DNA of 64,000 nt from contig NZ_VULY01000018.1 in the NCBI RefSeq assembly GCF_009696485.1, positions 879,001-943,000 of the forward strand, read 5' to 3'. The notes below the pieces were generated by a model. The model did no database searches. It was not told the origin of the DNA and saw nothing but the letters and a program-made list of their open reading frames with translations. Shown piece by piece: positions 25,192 through 33,503 of this stretch; position 1 is the first letter of the stretch, and every line of letters starts with the position of its first letter. The translations under genes were made by a program, and so were the position numbers. Source of the DNA: Suipraeoptans intestinalis (lineage in GTDB: Bacteria; Bacillota; Clostridia; Lachnospirales; Lachnospiraceae).

Positions 25192-27104
25192 TGATATGCT
25201 GCCCTTTCACTTTCTGCCCCTGTTTTCTTGGTTACCTTGATTCCGTCCATATACTCCAGGATCGGCTTTGCACTTTTCCGACTGGTCTGGAACATATCTC
25301 TTACCTGCGCAATGGTGATCATCCTGTCCTCTTTCAGCTTTTCCAGGATCTTCTTTTTCGCTTCTTCCATCAGAGAAAACAGGGTGTAGAGATCTTCCAT
25401 GACCTTTACCGCCTGCTTCTCCTCTAGAAGCACGCTTAAAATGTCATCCTGCACGGCAGGCTCCACTCCCGGCGCCTGGATCTCAGAATACCGCAGAAAA
25501 TCATATCCCGCCCGTTCAAAGGTTTCCAGCAGGAACCGGGAAGTCTTTTCATAGAGCGCGTCCCGGCGGATCTCAAAGGTGGGACGGCTTACAAATTCGT
25601 CTTTTCGCTTCAGCACCTCATCTGCTTCCATCTGTTCGATCACTTTATCAAAGACGATAGGCTTCATCTGCTTGAAGCATGCCCCCTGAAGCTCCGCCTT
25701 CTTCATGCCATATCGGTAGGGATGCGCCTCCCCGTAGGCGTTTAGAAGCTCTTTGACCCGATCCTTCTGCGTCTGATAGTCCTCCCTGTGCCATACATAA
25801 ACGTCCTTCCGCATGGGAAATGTCAGGATCTGTCCTGCCTCCTGTAGTTCTGCCAGATCCGTCTCCACCTCTTCCATGGACAAAGCCGTCACCTTGGCCA
25901 GCTCTGCCGCCGTGACCATGGTTTCTTTGTATTTTCTGATATGCAGCTCCAGGACATCCGCTGTCGACCCGGATTCCTTTCGCTTCAATTCCTCGATCAC
26001 TTCCGTCTGAAAGCGCCTCTTGATCGTAGGATTCGGTTCCAGGATCACTCCGCCCCCTATGGTTTCCATGGGAGAATAGAACCGTACCACAAACCGGTCT
26101 CCTCTTCTGACTGCCACTTCCTCTTCCAGGCGAAGCTGCACATAGCCGCTTTCTCCCGGTCCGATCTCCTCTTTGTCCAGCAGCACCGCCCGGCAAAGAA
26201 TCTCACTGGTTCCGGTGAACAGATGCAGCCTGGTGTGATTTGTCAAAACACGCATAGAGGAGGGAAGCACCTGCATGCGTACATCCAGCAAGTCCGTATT
26301 TTTCATGCTGTTTTCCCGGGAAAGCACACAGCCCCGGTAGATCTCTTTCTTCTTCACGTTGGACAGATTGATGGCCACTCTCTGTCCGGCATAGCAGGTA
26401 GCCTTATCCTCTCCGTGCACCTGAATGCTTCGGATCTTACAGCTTTTTCCTACCGGATACATTTCCAGCGTATCCTCTCTGGAAATAGCGCCGGAGATCA
26501 GCGTCCCTGTGATCACCGTCCCAAATCCGGACAGGCTGAACGCCCGATCCACCGGAAGTCTGGGGATGGTAGAAACATCCTTTTCCCCGGATTTTTCCCA
26601 GGTCAGCTCCACGATCGTCTGCACCAGTTCCGGAAGTCCCTGCCCGGTGGCAGCCGAAACCCGAAGAATGGGAGCCTGCGCAAGAAAAGTGCCTTCCAGC
26701 TCTTCCCTCACCTCTTCTTCTACCAGCTCCAGCCATTCTTCCTCCACCAGGTCGCATTTGTTCAGCACGATGATACTCCTCTGGATCCCCAGAAGTCCCA
26801 GGATATCCACATGTTCCCTGGTCTGCGGCATCATCCCTTCGTCTGCCGATATCACCAGGAGCACCAGATCCATCCCTACTACCCCTGCCACCATGTTGTT
26901 GATAAACTTTTCGTGGCCGGGAACGTCTATGATCCCCGCCCGGTCTCCGTTGGGCAGATCAAAGTACGTGAATCCCAGGTCTATGGTGATCCCTCTTCGC
27001 CTCTCCTCTTCCCACCTGTCGGTATTCCGTCCGGTCAGCGCCCGGATCAGAGTGGTCTTTCCATGATCGATGTGTCCTGCTGTCCCGATAATAATGTTAT
27101 TCAT
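25188..27104 (-). CDS. selB: Selenocysteine-specific elongation factor SelB
   Basis: SelB is the GTPase that brings Sec-tRNA-Sec to UGA codons marked by a SECIS hairpin. The 638-aa product begins MNNIIIGTAGHIDHGKTTLI. The GTPase motifs GHIDHGKT, DVPGHEKFI and NKCD are intact, followed by EF-Tu-like barrels. The C-terminal winged-helix repeats that bind SECIS RNA end with VRDMFQTSRKSAKPILEYMD. The ATG overlaps the selA stop by four bases (ATGA); the frame stays open upstream within selA, but only this ATG gives the family N-terminus. Confidence 0.97.
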   Translation of the reverse strand: MNNIIIGTAGHIDHGKTTLIRALTGRNTDRWEEERRRGITIDLGFTYFDLPNGDRAGIIDVPGHEKFINNMVAGVVGMDLVLLVISADEGMMPQTREHVDILGLLGIQRSIIVLNKCDLVEEEWLELVEEEVREELEGTFLAQAPILRVSAATGQGLPELVQTIVELTWEKSGEKDVSTIPRLPVDRAFSLSGFGTVITGTLISGAISREDTLEMYPVGKSCKIRSIQVHGEDKATCYAGQRVAINLSNVKKKEIYRGCVLSRENSMKNTDLLDVRMQVLPSSMRVLTNHTRLHLFTGTSEILCRAVLLDKEEIGPGESGYVQLRLEEEVAVRRGDRFVVRFYSPMETIGGGVILEPNPTIKRRFQTEVIEELKRKESGSTADVLELHIRKYKETMVTAAELAKVTALSMEEVETDLAELQEAGQILTFPMRKDVYVWHREDYQTQKDRVKELLNAYGEAHPYRYGMKKAELQGACFKQMKPIVFDKVIEQMEADEVLKRKDEFVSRPTFEIRRDALYEKTSRFLLETFERAGYDFLRYSEIQAPGVEPAVQDDILSVLLEEKQAVKVMEDLYTLFSLMEEAKKKILEKLKEDRMITIAQVRDMFQTSRKSAKPILEYMDGIKVTKKTGAESERAAYQ

Positions 27105-28537
27105 CGCTCTTCTCCTAATTCTATCTCCGGTTCTTCTTCCAGCACCTTCAGCTGCGCCAGCTGGTCTGCAATCTCGGCAAACCATTTTCTTTCAATGGTT
27201 CTGACATCCAGCAGCAGCAGATTGTTTGCGATCCGGGGAATGACCGGTATCGGAAGATGACGCATCCGAGCCTCCAGCTGTGCTACCGTGATCTTCTCCG
27301 GCCTAACAGCCACCGCCACGCTGGGGATCCGCTCCAGAGGAAGCGACCCTCCCCCAATCTGGGATTCACAGTCCACAAGAAAAATCTCTGCCGGAAGCTT
27401 TTTGGCCCGCAGCATACGCCGGAGCGCCTTTGCTTCTTTTTCTATTTCTTCTTTCCTTGCCGTCATCATACGCAGCACCGGAATTCTTTGAACCGCTTTT
27501 TCTTCCGACAGGTATTCCTGTAATACCAGTTCCAGTGTCGCCGCCGTAAATTTGTCGATCCGCAGCGCTCTGGTCAGCGGGTTCTTTTTCATCTGATCAA
27601 TATAGGCTTTTTTTCCGACGATGATGCCGGCCTGTGCGCCACCCAAAAGCTTATCGCCGCTGAAGCAGACTACGTCGGCTCCCTGCCGGACAGAATCCTG
27701 CACCGTCGGCTCATATTCCAGTCCGTATTTGCTCAGGTCGATCAAGACTCCGCTGCCCAGATCTTCGATTACCGGCAGCTGATATTCTTTTGCCAGCCTG
27801 GTCAGCTCTCCTACCTCTACCGTTTCTGTAAACCCTACGATCCGGTAGTTGCTGGTGTGTACCTTCAAAAACGCCTTCGTCTCCTCCGTCACGGCGTCTG
27901 CATAATCCTGATAGTGGGTCTTGTTGGTCGTTCCCACTTCTACAAGCCTTGCTCCGCTTTGCTCCATCACATCCGGGATCCTGAATTTCCCGCCGATCTC
28001 TACCAGTTCTCCCCGGGAAACCACCACCTCTCCTCCTTTTGCCATGGAGCTGAGGATCAGCATCACCGCCGCCGCATTGTTGTTGACCGCCATGGCGCTT
28101 TCTGCCCCGGTGATCTTGCACAGCAGCTTTTCAAAATGCGAATACCGTTCCCCTCTTTTTCCTTCTTCCAGGTTGTATTCCAGGTTGGAATAGCCGGTGG
28201 CAATGGCTGACAGCCTTTCCATATGCCTGTCGCTGATGGGCGCCCGCCCCAGATTGGTATGCAGGATCGTCCCCGTTCCGTTGATCACCGGTTTCAGGTT
28301 GGGCTGGTGGACCTTTGCCACCTCCCTTTCGATCTCTGCCGGAAGCCGATCAAGCTTTCTTTCCGCCTGACTCTCCTCCTCACACGTTTTTATAAATTCT
28401 CTGATCTCATCCAGCTTCTTTTGTATGGCACAAACCACCGTATCTCTGCTGTAATGCCGGATCATTCCCTGAATCTCCGCAGTTTCCAGAAGTACATCCA
28501 CCTTGGGGATCCTGCGGAACCATTTTCTTTTGTCCAT
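27101..28537 (-). CDS. selA: L-seryl-tRNA(Sec) selenium transferase SelA
   Basis: SelA is a PLP enzyme that converts Ser-tRNA-Sec to Sec-tRNA-Sec using selenophosphate. The 478-aa product has an N-terminal tRNA-binding domain (RRIPKVDVLLETAEIQGMI), the core NGTGTILHTNLGRAPISD and the PLP lysine in FSGDKLLGGAQAGIIVG. Length is normal. It follows selD by 24 bases and overlaps selB, giving a tightly coupled selD-selA-selB set. Confidence 0.97.
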   Translation of the reverse strand: MDKRKWFRRIPKVDVLLETAEIQGMIRHYSRDTVVCAIQKKLDEIREFIKTCEEESQAERKLDRLPAEIEREVAKVHQPNLKPVINGTGTILHTNLGRAPISDRHMERLSAIATGYSNLEYNLEEGKRGERYSHFEKLLCKITGAESAMAVNNNAAAVMLILSSMAKGGEVVVSRGELVEIGGKFRIPDVMEQSGARLVEVGTTNKTHYQDYADAVTEETKAFLKVHTSNYRIVGFTETVEVGELTRLAKEYQLPVIEDLGSGVLIDLSKYGLEYEPTVQDSVRQGADVVCFSGDKLLGGAQAGIIVGKKAYIDQMKKNPLTRALRIDKFTAATLELVLQEYLSEEKAVQRIPVLRMMTARKEEIEKEAKALRRMLRAKKLPAEIFLVDCESQIGGGSLPLERIPSVAVAVRPEKITVAQLEARMRHLPIPVIPRIANNLLLLDVRTIERKWFAEIADQLAQLKVLEEEPEIELGEER

Positions 28538-28561
28538 GTCTTGTCTGTCCCTCTTTATTTT

Positions 28562-29602
28562 TTACCACAAGCGGATCAGCCGCTCGCTCTTTTCCGCCAC
28601 TGTCCCAATGACAGAAACGGTCGTATCCATCTTCATCTTTTTAAAATCCTCCAGAATCGGCTTTACCTCTTCCGGCGCCACACTGATCAGCAGGCCGCCT
28701 GACGTCTGGGGATCGTACAAAAGATCCAGATAATGTTCTTCAATATTTCCTGCCTCCACCTTGCCAAGCGAATATCCCTTGTTCTTGTAGGCGCCTGCAG
28801 GAATCAGCCCCATCTTGGCATAATCGATAGCATCCTCAAAATAAGCGATATCCCTTACCCGCAGGTCAAAGGTCACCTCGCTTGCCGAAGCCATCTCCAC
28901 ACAGTGTCCCAGAAGGCCAAAGCCCGTAATATCCGTACAGGCAGAAACCCGATACCGGTCTACCACCTGCTTCGCCTTTTTATTCAGCGACGCCATGACC
29001 GTCTGCGCTTCTTTGATGGCGGAAGGAGAAGCAATCTCTCCCTTGATGGCCGTATTGACCACTCCGCTTCCGATCTGCTTGGTCAGGATCAGCACGTCTC
29101 CGGGTCTGCATCCGAAATTTTTAAAGATCTTGTCCGGATGCACAAAGCCGGACACGCAGAGCCCGTACTTTGGTTCTTCGTCCTGTACGGAATGTCCTCC
29201 TACCAGGACGGCTCCCGCCTCTTTTACCTTGTCTGCTCCGCCTGCCAGGATGTCCCCCAAGATAGCAGGATCCAGGCAATTGGGAAAGCCAACGATATTT
29301 AAGGCCACCGCCGGCTCCCCGCCCATAGCCCATACGTCGCTCAGCGAATTGGCTGCTGCGATCTGGCCAAACATATACGGGTCATCCACGATCGGGGTAA
29401 AAAAGTCCACCGTCTGAATCATGGCAATCTCATCCGTCACCTTGTATATGGCCGCATCATCAGATGTTTCAATCCCCACAAGCAGGTTCTCGTCATAAAA
29501 TTTAGGTAATCTGCCCAATACTTGAGCAAGGGTCTCAGGACCTATCTTGGCTGCTCAGCCGGCAGTCCTTGCTAATTGTGTCAGTCTTACATCTGATTTC
29601 AT
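28562..29602 (-). CDS. selD: Selenide, water dikinase SelD (selenoprotein, Sec16)
   Basis: SelD makes selenophosphate from selenide and ATP. The frame of 347 codons starts at the ATG at 29602 (AGAGGAG upstream), runs LTQLARTAG, then TGA at 29557-29555 as codon 16, then AAKIGPETLAQVLGRLP. The UGA takes the place of the catalytic cysteine (Cys17 in E. coli SelD), with the essential Lys three residues later, so this is a Sec-containing SelD. The rest has GDVLILTKQIGSGV and YDPQTSGGLLISV. Calling the first ATG after the UGA (29518) as start would remove the active site. Confidence 0.96.
29527..29557 (-). promoter_or_regulatory. SECIS-like hairpin and UGA codon of selD
   Basis: After UGA (29557-29555) a stem forms from CAAG/CTTG (29549-29546 with 29530-29527) and GGTC/GACC (29542-29539 with 29534-29531), with an ATA bulge and CTGA loop. 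It is shorter than the prdB element but correctly placed. Confidence 0.65.
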
Positions 29603-29751
29603 GCGTACTCCTCTTTTCCTCCGGCAGCCTTGTGGTCTGCCTTTTTCTTCTTCCGTCTCTCTTTGTGTTGCCTTGTTTCTCCCGTTTTCTGCCGGTTGTT
29701 CTCCCGGCGCGGCAAATTCCCTGTCTCCGCCATCCTCCCTCTGATTCCGGG

Positions 29752-29900
29752 GATCATGGGCGCAGTATCACGTCTGCTACCGCCATGCCCTCTGCCACGG
29801 AAAGCATCATGGACGCAGTACCACGTCTGCTGTCGCCATTCTCTCTGCCATGGAAAGCATCATGGACGCAGCACCACATCTGCTGCCGCCATGGTTTCCA
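29752..29900. repeat. 53-bp tandem repeats copying the 3' end of yedF
   Basis: CGCAGTAYCACGTCTGCT-type blocks start at 29761, 29814 and 29867, a 53-base period. The last copy is the coding end of yedF (MAAADVVLRP and stop). The two copies downstream encode, in shifted frames, MATADVVLRP and MAVADVILRP, each again followed by a stop. The rest of the yedF-selD gap (29603-29751) shows no gene. Confidence 0.85.
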
Positions 29901-30468
29901 CGATGCTGTACATATTTGTTACAGTACCGACCGCCAGCTTCTCTTTTAATCCATAATAATCCAGGCAGGTGCCGCAGGTTCTGATCTCTACGCCCTGTGC
30001 TTCCATTCCCTTCAGATCCTCCAGAGAGTCCGAACCTTCTGCCGTCAGGGTCGCTCCGCCATTATAAAAAAGAATGGTCTGCGGAAGCTCATCCAGCTGG
30101 GAAACGGCAAACAAAAAGCCTTTCATCAAAACCTTACCCAACTCGTCGTTTCCTGTCCCCATACGATCCGAGGATACTACCACGATCTTGTTTTTCCTGG
30201 CCGTTACGTCACAGGACACCTCTGCCTGCGCGATCTGCTCCTCTTTTCCCTCTCCCATTTGGATGCGTACCACATAGGCGCCTTCTCCCGTCTTCTCCGA
30301 AGTCACCTCTCCGCCGGACTCCCTGCCCAGCTTCGTCACATTCTGTACCGCGATCTCATTGTCCACCTGCACCTCTACCACGCCTGCTCCTCCTAATTCC
30401 TGGAGCGCTTTCTTTGCCTTGATCACCGGGATCGGGCAGGCATCACCCATTGCATTTACCTGAATCAT
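29860..30468 (-). CDS. yedF: Sulfurtransferase-like selenium metabolism protein YedF
   Basis: A 202-aa two-domain protein. The N-terminal TusA-like domain has the cysteine motif GDACPIPVIKAKKAL; the C-terminal DsrE-like domain has SSDRMGTGNDELGKVLMKGF and EIRTCGTCLDYYGL. The family occurs in selenium operons and is thought to handle reactive selenium before SelD; the exact reaction is unknown. I chose the ATG at 30468 with AAAGGTGGG upstream; a GTG four codons earlier is possible. It is the first gene of the selenium operon, and its 3' end is tandemly duplicated. Confidence 0.9.
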   Translation of the reverse strand: MIQVNAMGDACPIPVIKAKKALQELGGAGVVEVQVDNEIAVQNVTKLGRESGGEVTSEKTGEGAYVVRIQMGEGKEEQIAQAEVSCDVTARKNKIVVVSSDRMGTGNDELGKVLMKGFLFAVSQLDELPQTILFYNGGATLTAEGSDSLEDLKGMEAQGVEIRTCGTCLDYYGLKEKLAVGTVTNMYSIVETMAAADVVLRP

Positions 30469-30509
30469 TGTATTTCCCACCTTTCTGTTCTTTTCTGAAC
30501 GGTTTACTT

Positions 30510-30546
30510 ATAGAAATATTCTATCACTAAACCGTTAAAAGGTAAA
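30510..30546 (-). promoter_or_regulatory. Promoter of the selenium operon with overlapping LysR-type palindrome
   Basis: On the minus strand TTTACC (30546-30541) and TAGAAT (30523-30518) are spaced by 17 bases. The palindrome ATAGAA-ATA-TTCTAT (30510-30524, T-N11-A form) covers the -10 box. A wider inverted repeat AACGGTTTA/TAAACCGTT (30498-30506, 30528-30536) flanks it, and GGTAAA-CGGA-TTTACC lies on the -35. Such stacking suggests tight regulation, plausibly by the LysR protein of the operon. Confidence 0.65.
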
Positions 30547-30621
30547 CGGATTTACCGTATTTTGTGAAACTATTTCGCAGATGATCTCCCGCCGCCGTTT
30601 TCTGCGGGCAAAATAGCAGAC

Positions 30622-30674
30622 TCCCTCCCGAACCGCACAGGAATCCGTCGCTTTCCTGTACCGTCCGGGAGGGA
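30622..30674 (-). terminator. Long hairpin downstream of the YitT gene
   Basis: TCCCTCCCG (30622-30630) pairs with CGGGAGGGA (30666-30674), with an inner ACAGGAA/TTCCTGT helix. CTATTTTG follows on the minus strand. A second hairpin ATTGCC/GGCAAT (30689-30694, 30701-30706) has a T-run on the plus strand. The rest of 30561-30800 holds no gene. Confidence 0.55.
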
Positions 30675-30800
30675 ATCTCTCTTGCCAGATTGCCTCTTGC
30701 GGCAATCCCTTTTTCTTCTTTGGCCGATATCTTTTTCTTTCGTATCAGACCTCTTCACGACTCTTGCGCCGCTACGTGCCTCTTTTTCCGATCCGTCTTC

Positions 30801-31688
30801 CTACAGTCTCTTTTCAAAGTTACCATCCACGGAGCATCCTTCCGTAAAGATCATAAAAGCCTCCGGATCGATGCTTTTTACAATCTGTTTGATCTGCGCC
30901 ACCTCATATTTGGAAACCAGTACAAACAGAATGTAGGACGTCTTCTTTGTATATGCGCCTTCTCCGTCCCAGTTGGTCACCCCGCGCCCTGTCTGCTCCA
31001 TGATCGCCTTGGAGATCCCAAGCTTTTTGGTAAAGATCATCACGCTCATGTTGATGTTCTGGATATGTACTCTGTCGATAGCCACCGCCTGTACCGTCGT
31101 GTAGATCAGAGAATATACCACGATCTCCACATCAAACAGAAGAAGGCAGATGGCATACACCATAATGTTGATGATGATATTGATCTGCCCCACGCTGATA
31201 TTGGGATACAGCTTGGCACAGCACAGACCGATAATATCCTGGCCGCCTCCCGAGGTCCTTCCCCGCAACACAAAGCCCACTCCGATCCCGGCAATGATCC
31301 CGCCGATGATACAGCTGGTGAGGTAGTCTTCGATCACCGGGGTCCTTGCGATGGGAACCAAAAGAAGAAACGCACTCTGCATGGTAACGGTCACCACCGT
31401 CTTTAGCGCAAATTTCTTGCCTAATACCCGGTATCCCATGTAAAACAGAGGAATATTCAGAGTAAAAAAGATGGCTCCCGTCATGTCCATTCCGGCAGGC
31501 AGCGGAAGATGGAGCTTTTCTTTTAAAAACAAACTGATCAGCTGGGAAATACCGGTAAACCCTCCGTTGTACAAATTCAGCGGGATGATCAGCTGATTTA
31601 CCGCAATGGCAAACATCAGACTGCCGCCGATGGCGTAAATCGCCTGCGTCAACAATTCTTTTCTTCTTTTTGTCAGTATGCTGTTCAT
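30801..31688 (-). CDS. YitT family membrane protein
   Basis: A 295-aa YitT-type protein (DUF161 plus DUF2179). Five to six hydrophobic helices occupy residues about 15-200, with the signature LYNGGFTGISQLISLFL and RGRTSGGGQDIIGLCCAKLY. A cytoplasmic C-terminal domain (YILFVLVSKYEVAQIKQIV) follows. The function of the family is unknown. It is 29 bases after the alarmone synthetase gene on the same strand and probably co-transcribed. Confidence 0.9.
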   Translation of the reverse strand: MNSILTKRRKELLTQAIYAIGGSLMFAIAVNQLIIPLNLYNGGFTGISQLISLFLKEKLHLPLPAGMDMTGAIFFTLNIPLFYMGYRVLGKKFALKTVVTVTMQSAFLLLVPIARTPVIEDYLTSCIIGGIIAGIGVGFVLRGRTSGGGQDIIGLCCAKLYPNISVGQINIIINIMVYAICLLLFDVEIVVYSLIYTTVQAVAIDRVHIQNINMSVMIFTKKLGISKAIMEQTGRGVTNWDGEGAYTKKTSYILFVLVSKYEVAQIKQIVKSIDPEAFMIFTEGCSVDGNFEKRL

Positions 31689-31717
31689 TTTTCTTTGCTG
31701 TCCTCTCTGTCCTTTGT

Positions 31718-32374
31718 CTATTTCCTCTCCTGCTCTCTGGAACAGGCAAGGATCTCCTCATTTAACGATAACATCTTTTCATCCAGGGTGGATACCATAT
31801 CCGCGCACTCCCGCAGTTCCCTGCTGATATGAGCCGGCGCATTGCCTTCAAATTTATAGTAGATCTTGTGCTCCAGACTGGCCCAGAAATCCATGGCAAT
31901 GGTCCGGATCTGGATCTCTACCTTGGTGTCCACCATCCCGTCTGACAGATAGACCGGAACCGACACCAGCATATGGTAGCTTTTGTATCCGCTGTCCTTT
32001 GGCGACTTATTGTAGTCCTTGATCTCGATGATCTTCAGATCTGTCTGGCTTGCGATCATATTGGCCAGACGGTAGATATCCGAGGTGAACGAACAGATCA
32101 GCCGCACTCCTGCAATGTCATTGACGTACTTCACCATATTTTCCACGGAAATTTCCTTTTCATACTTCCGCAGCTTCTTTACGATACTTTCCGGCGTCTT
32201 GACTCTGGTCTTGATATGCTCAATGGGATTGTACTGGTGGACATGCTGAAATTCATCGTTTAAGATCTCCAGCTTCATTTCCACCGTTTTGATCGCCGAT
32301 GTGTACAAAAACATGATCGTCTTCCAGCTGTCCACATCCTCATAATTCTTAATCGTCTGCTCTATTTTCTCCAT
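31718..32374 (-). CDS. Small alarmone synthetase (RelQ-like)
   Basis: A 218-aa single-domain (p)ppGpp synthetase without the hydrolase domain of RelA/SpoT. Synthetase motifs are present: IKTRVKTPESIVKKLRKYE, VNDIAGVRLICSF, DYNKSPKDSGYKSYHMLV and VEIQIRTIAMDFWASLEHK. A helical C-terminus (MVSTLDEKMLSLNEEI) fits RelQ-type tetramers. I chose the ATG at 32374, preceded by GGAGGAAAATGC. It probably sets the stringent response under stress. Confidence 0.9.
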   Translation of the reverse strand: MEKIEQTIKNYEDVDSWKTIMFLYTSAIKTVEMKLEILNDEFQHVHQYNPIEHIKTRVKTPESIVKKLRKYEKEISVENMVKYVNDIAGVRLICSFTSDIYRLANMIASQTDLKIIEIKDYNKSPKDSGYKSYHMLVSVPVYLSDGMVDTKVEIQIRTIAMDFWASLEHKIYYKFEGNAPAHISRELRECADMVSTLDEKMLSLNEEILACSREQERK

Positions 32375-32461
32375 GCATTTTCCTCCGGCAGCCACCTTGC
32401 TTCGGACTCAGTATAGCATAAAATTTCCCTTTTCAACAGCCGACTTCTCCGATTTTCTTTG

Positions 32462-32992
32462 TTAAAATTCTATCCCTTCCCGCGCCATGATCCCCTGGTC
32501 ATAGGGATGCTTGACCTTTCGGATCTCCATAGCATAATCCGCCGTTTCCAGCATCTGCGCAGACACTTTGTGTCCCGTCAGGACGATCTCCAGTCCTCTT
32601 GGCTTGTGCTGCAAAAAGCTCAGCAGTTTTTTTTCACTCAACACGCCCAATGCAACTGCGCAAAGCGCTTCGTCCAGCACCAGGAGATCAAATTCCGAGA
32701 CGCCGCAGAATTTTACGATCTCATCCAGCGCCTTATTATTATAGTGGAACAACTCCTGCTTTTCCTCTGTGTTCATCTGACTGACAAACTTTACCGGTTC
32801 TCTCCCGTACAAACAGGTGATGTTCTCTATGCTCTCCAATACTTTTCTTTCATTCGACTGATTGTCCTTCAAAAACTGGAACACCAGTATCTTCAGACCG
32901 CTGCCTGCCGCCCGGACAGCAAGTCCTACCGCCGCCGTCGTCTTTCCCTTTCCATCTCCGTAATACAGATGGATCCTTCCTGTGCCCCACAT
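32462..32992 (-). CDS. cobO: Corrinoid adenosyltransferase (CobO/BtuR type)
   Basis: The enzyme transfers adenosyl from ATP to cob(I)alamin or cobinamide. The 176-aa product begins MWGTGRIHLYYGDGKGKTT, containing the P-loop GDGKGKTTA. LLVLDEALCAVALGVL and LEIVLTGHKVSAQMLETADY are family blocks, and the C-terminus ends HPYDQGIMAREGIEF. The frame is open far upstream, but the ATG at 32992 follows GGAGAAGAAAAAGTG and gives the usual N-terminus. No other cobalamin gene is in the window, so it may serve vitamin salvage. Confidence 0.92.
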   Translation of the reverse strand: MWGTGRIHLYYGDGKGKTTAAVGLAVRAAGSGLKILVFQFLKDNQSNERKVLESIENITCLYGREPVKFVSQMNTEEKQELFHYNNKALDEIVKFCGVSEFDLLVLDEALCAVALGVLSEKKLLSFLQHKPRGLEIVLTGHKVSAQMLETADYAMEIRKVKHPYDQGIMAREGIEF

Positions 32993-33063
32993 CACTTTTT
33001 CTTCTCCTCCATTCCACACGTTATATAATACATACAACACATCCCGAAAAAAAACAAGCAGAA

Positions 33064-33103
33064 CCTGATTTCCTGCTGACAAATCAGGAAAATATGGTAC
33101 AAT
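33064..33103 (+). promoter_or_regulatory. Promoter with operator-like palindrome for the 87-aa gene
   Basis: CTGACA (33076-33081) and TACAAT (33098-33103) are 16 bases apart. The inverted repeat CCTGATTT/AAATCAGG (33064-33071, 33081-33088) surrounds the -35 box, as expected for a repressor site. On the minus strand the same repeat is followed by a T-run, so it could also act as a terminator. Confidence 0.55.
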
Positions 33104-33137
33104 GGGCGATAGCAGGAAACAAAGAAGGAGGCTGTTT

Positions 33138-33401
33138 ATGTTTCGATTATGGGGAAAAGAAATGAAAGACGGGCGTTTGCTCCGAGATACGGTGATCTGT
33201 GATGACTCTGCATCTTCCCGCACGCAGAAAGTCCTGTCCGCTTTGGAGGCTGTCTGTATCGCCTTTGATCTGAGTAAACCTATCTGGCTGGATTCTAATA
33301 TTGCGGAATTCCGGCGACTGGATAAGACCCGCTTTCATCAGGATCATTTTGTGGAAACCATCGATTTTGACTATCTGGAAATCCACGTGATCGAAGAATA
33401 A
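33138..33401 (+). CDS. Uncharacterised 87-aa protein
   Basis: I do not recognise this protein. It begins MFRLWGKEMKDGRLLRDTVI with AAGGAGG upstream of the ATG at 33138 and has a coding-like composition. Sequence AVCIAFDLSKPIWLDSNIAE followed by FRRLDKTRFHQDHFVETIDF is neither membrane nor repeat, and there is no signal peptide or metal motif. It has its own promoter and terminator and is unlinked to neighbours. It may be a small conserved clostridial protein of unknown function. Confidence 0.7.
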   Translation: MFRLWGKEMKDGRLLRDTVICDDSASSRTQKVLSALEAVCIAFDLSKPIWLDSNIAEFRRLDKTRFHQDHFVETIDFDYLEIHVIEE

Positions 33402-33429
33402 AAGATGCTACCGGCTTCTTTTTCGCAAA

Positions 33430-33487
33430 AAACACCTTTTCGCCTCCCTGGTATTTTTCTTATCACCAGGGTAACGAAAAGGTGTTT
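33430..33487. terminator. Bidirectional terminator
   Basis: A long imperfect hairpin: AAACACCTTTTCG with CGAAAAGGTGTTT outside and CCCTGGT (33446-33452) with ACCAGGG (33465-33471) inside. A- and T-runs on both sides serve the 87-aa gene and the convergent exporter operon. Confidence 0.75.
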
Positions 33488-33503
33488 GTCGTACAAACGA
33501 TAG

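Noticed and set aside
28562..29518. SelD starting at the ATG after the UGA
   Set aside because: This would lack the catalytic residue and the conserved N-terminus; the upstream ATG with AGAGGAG gives the full-length family form.
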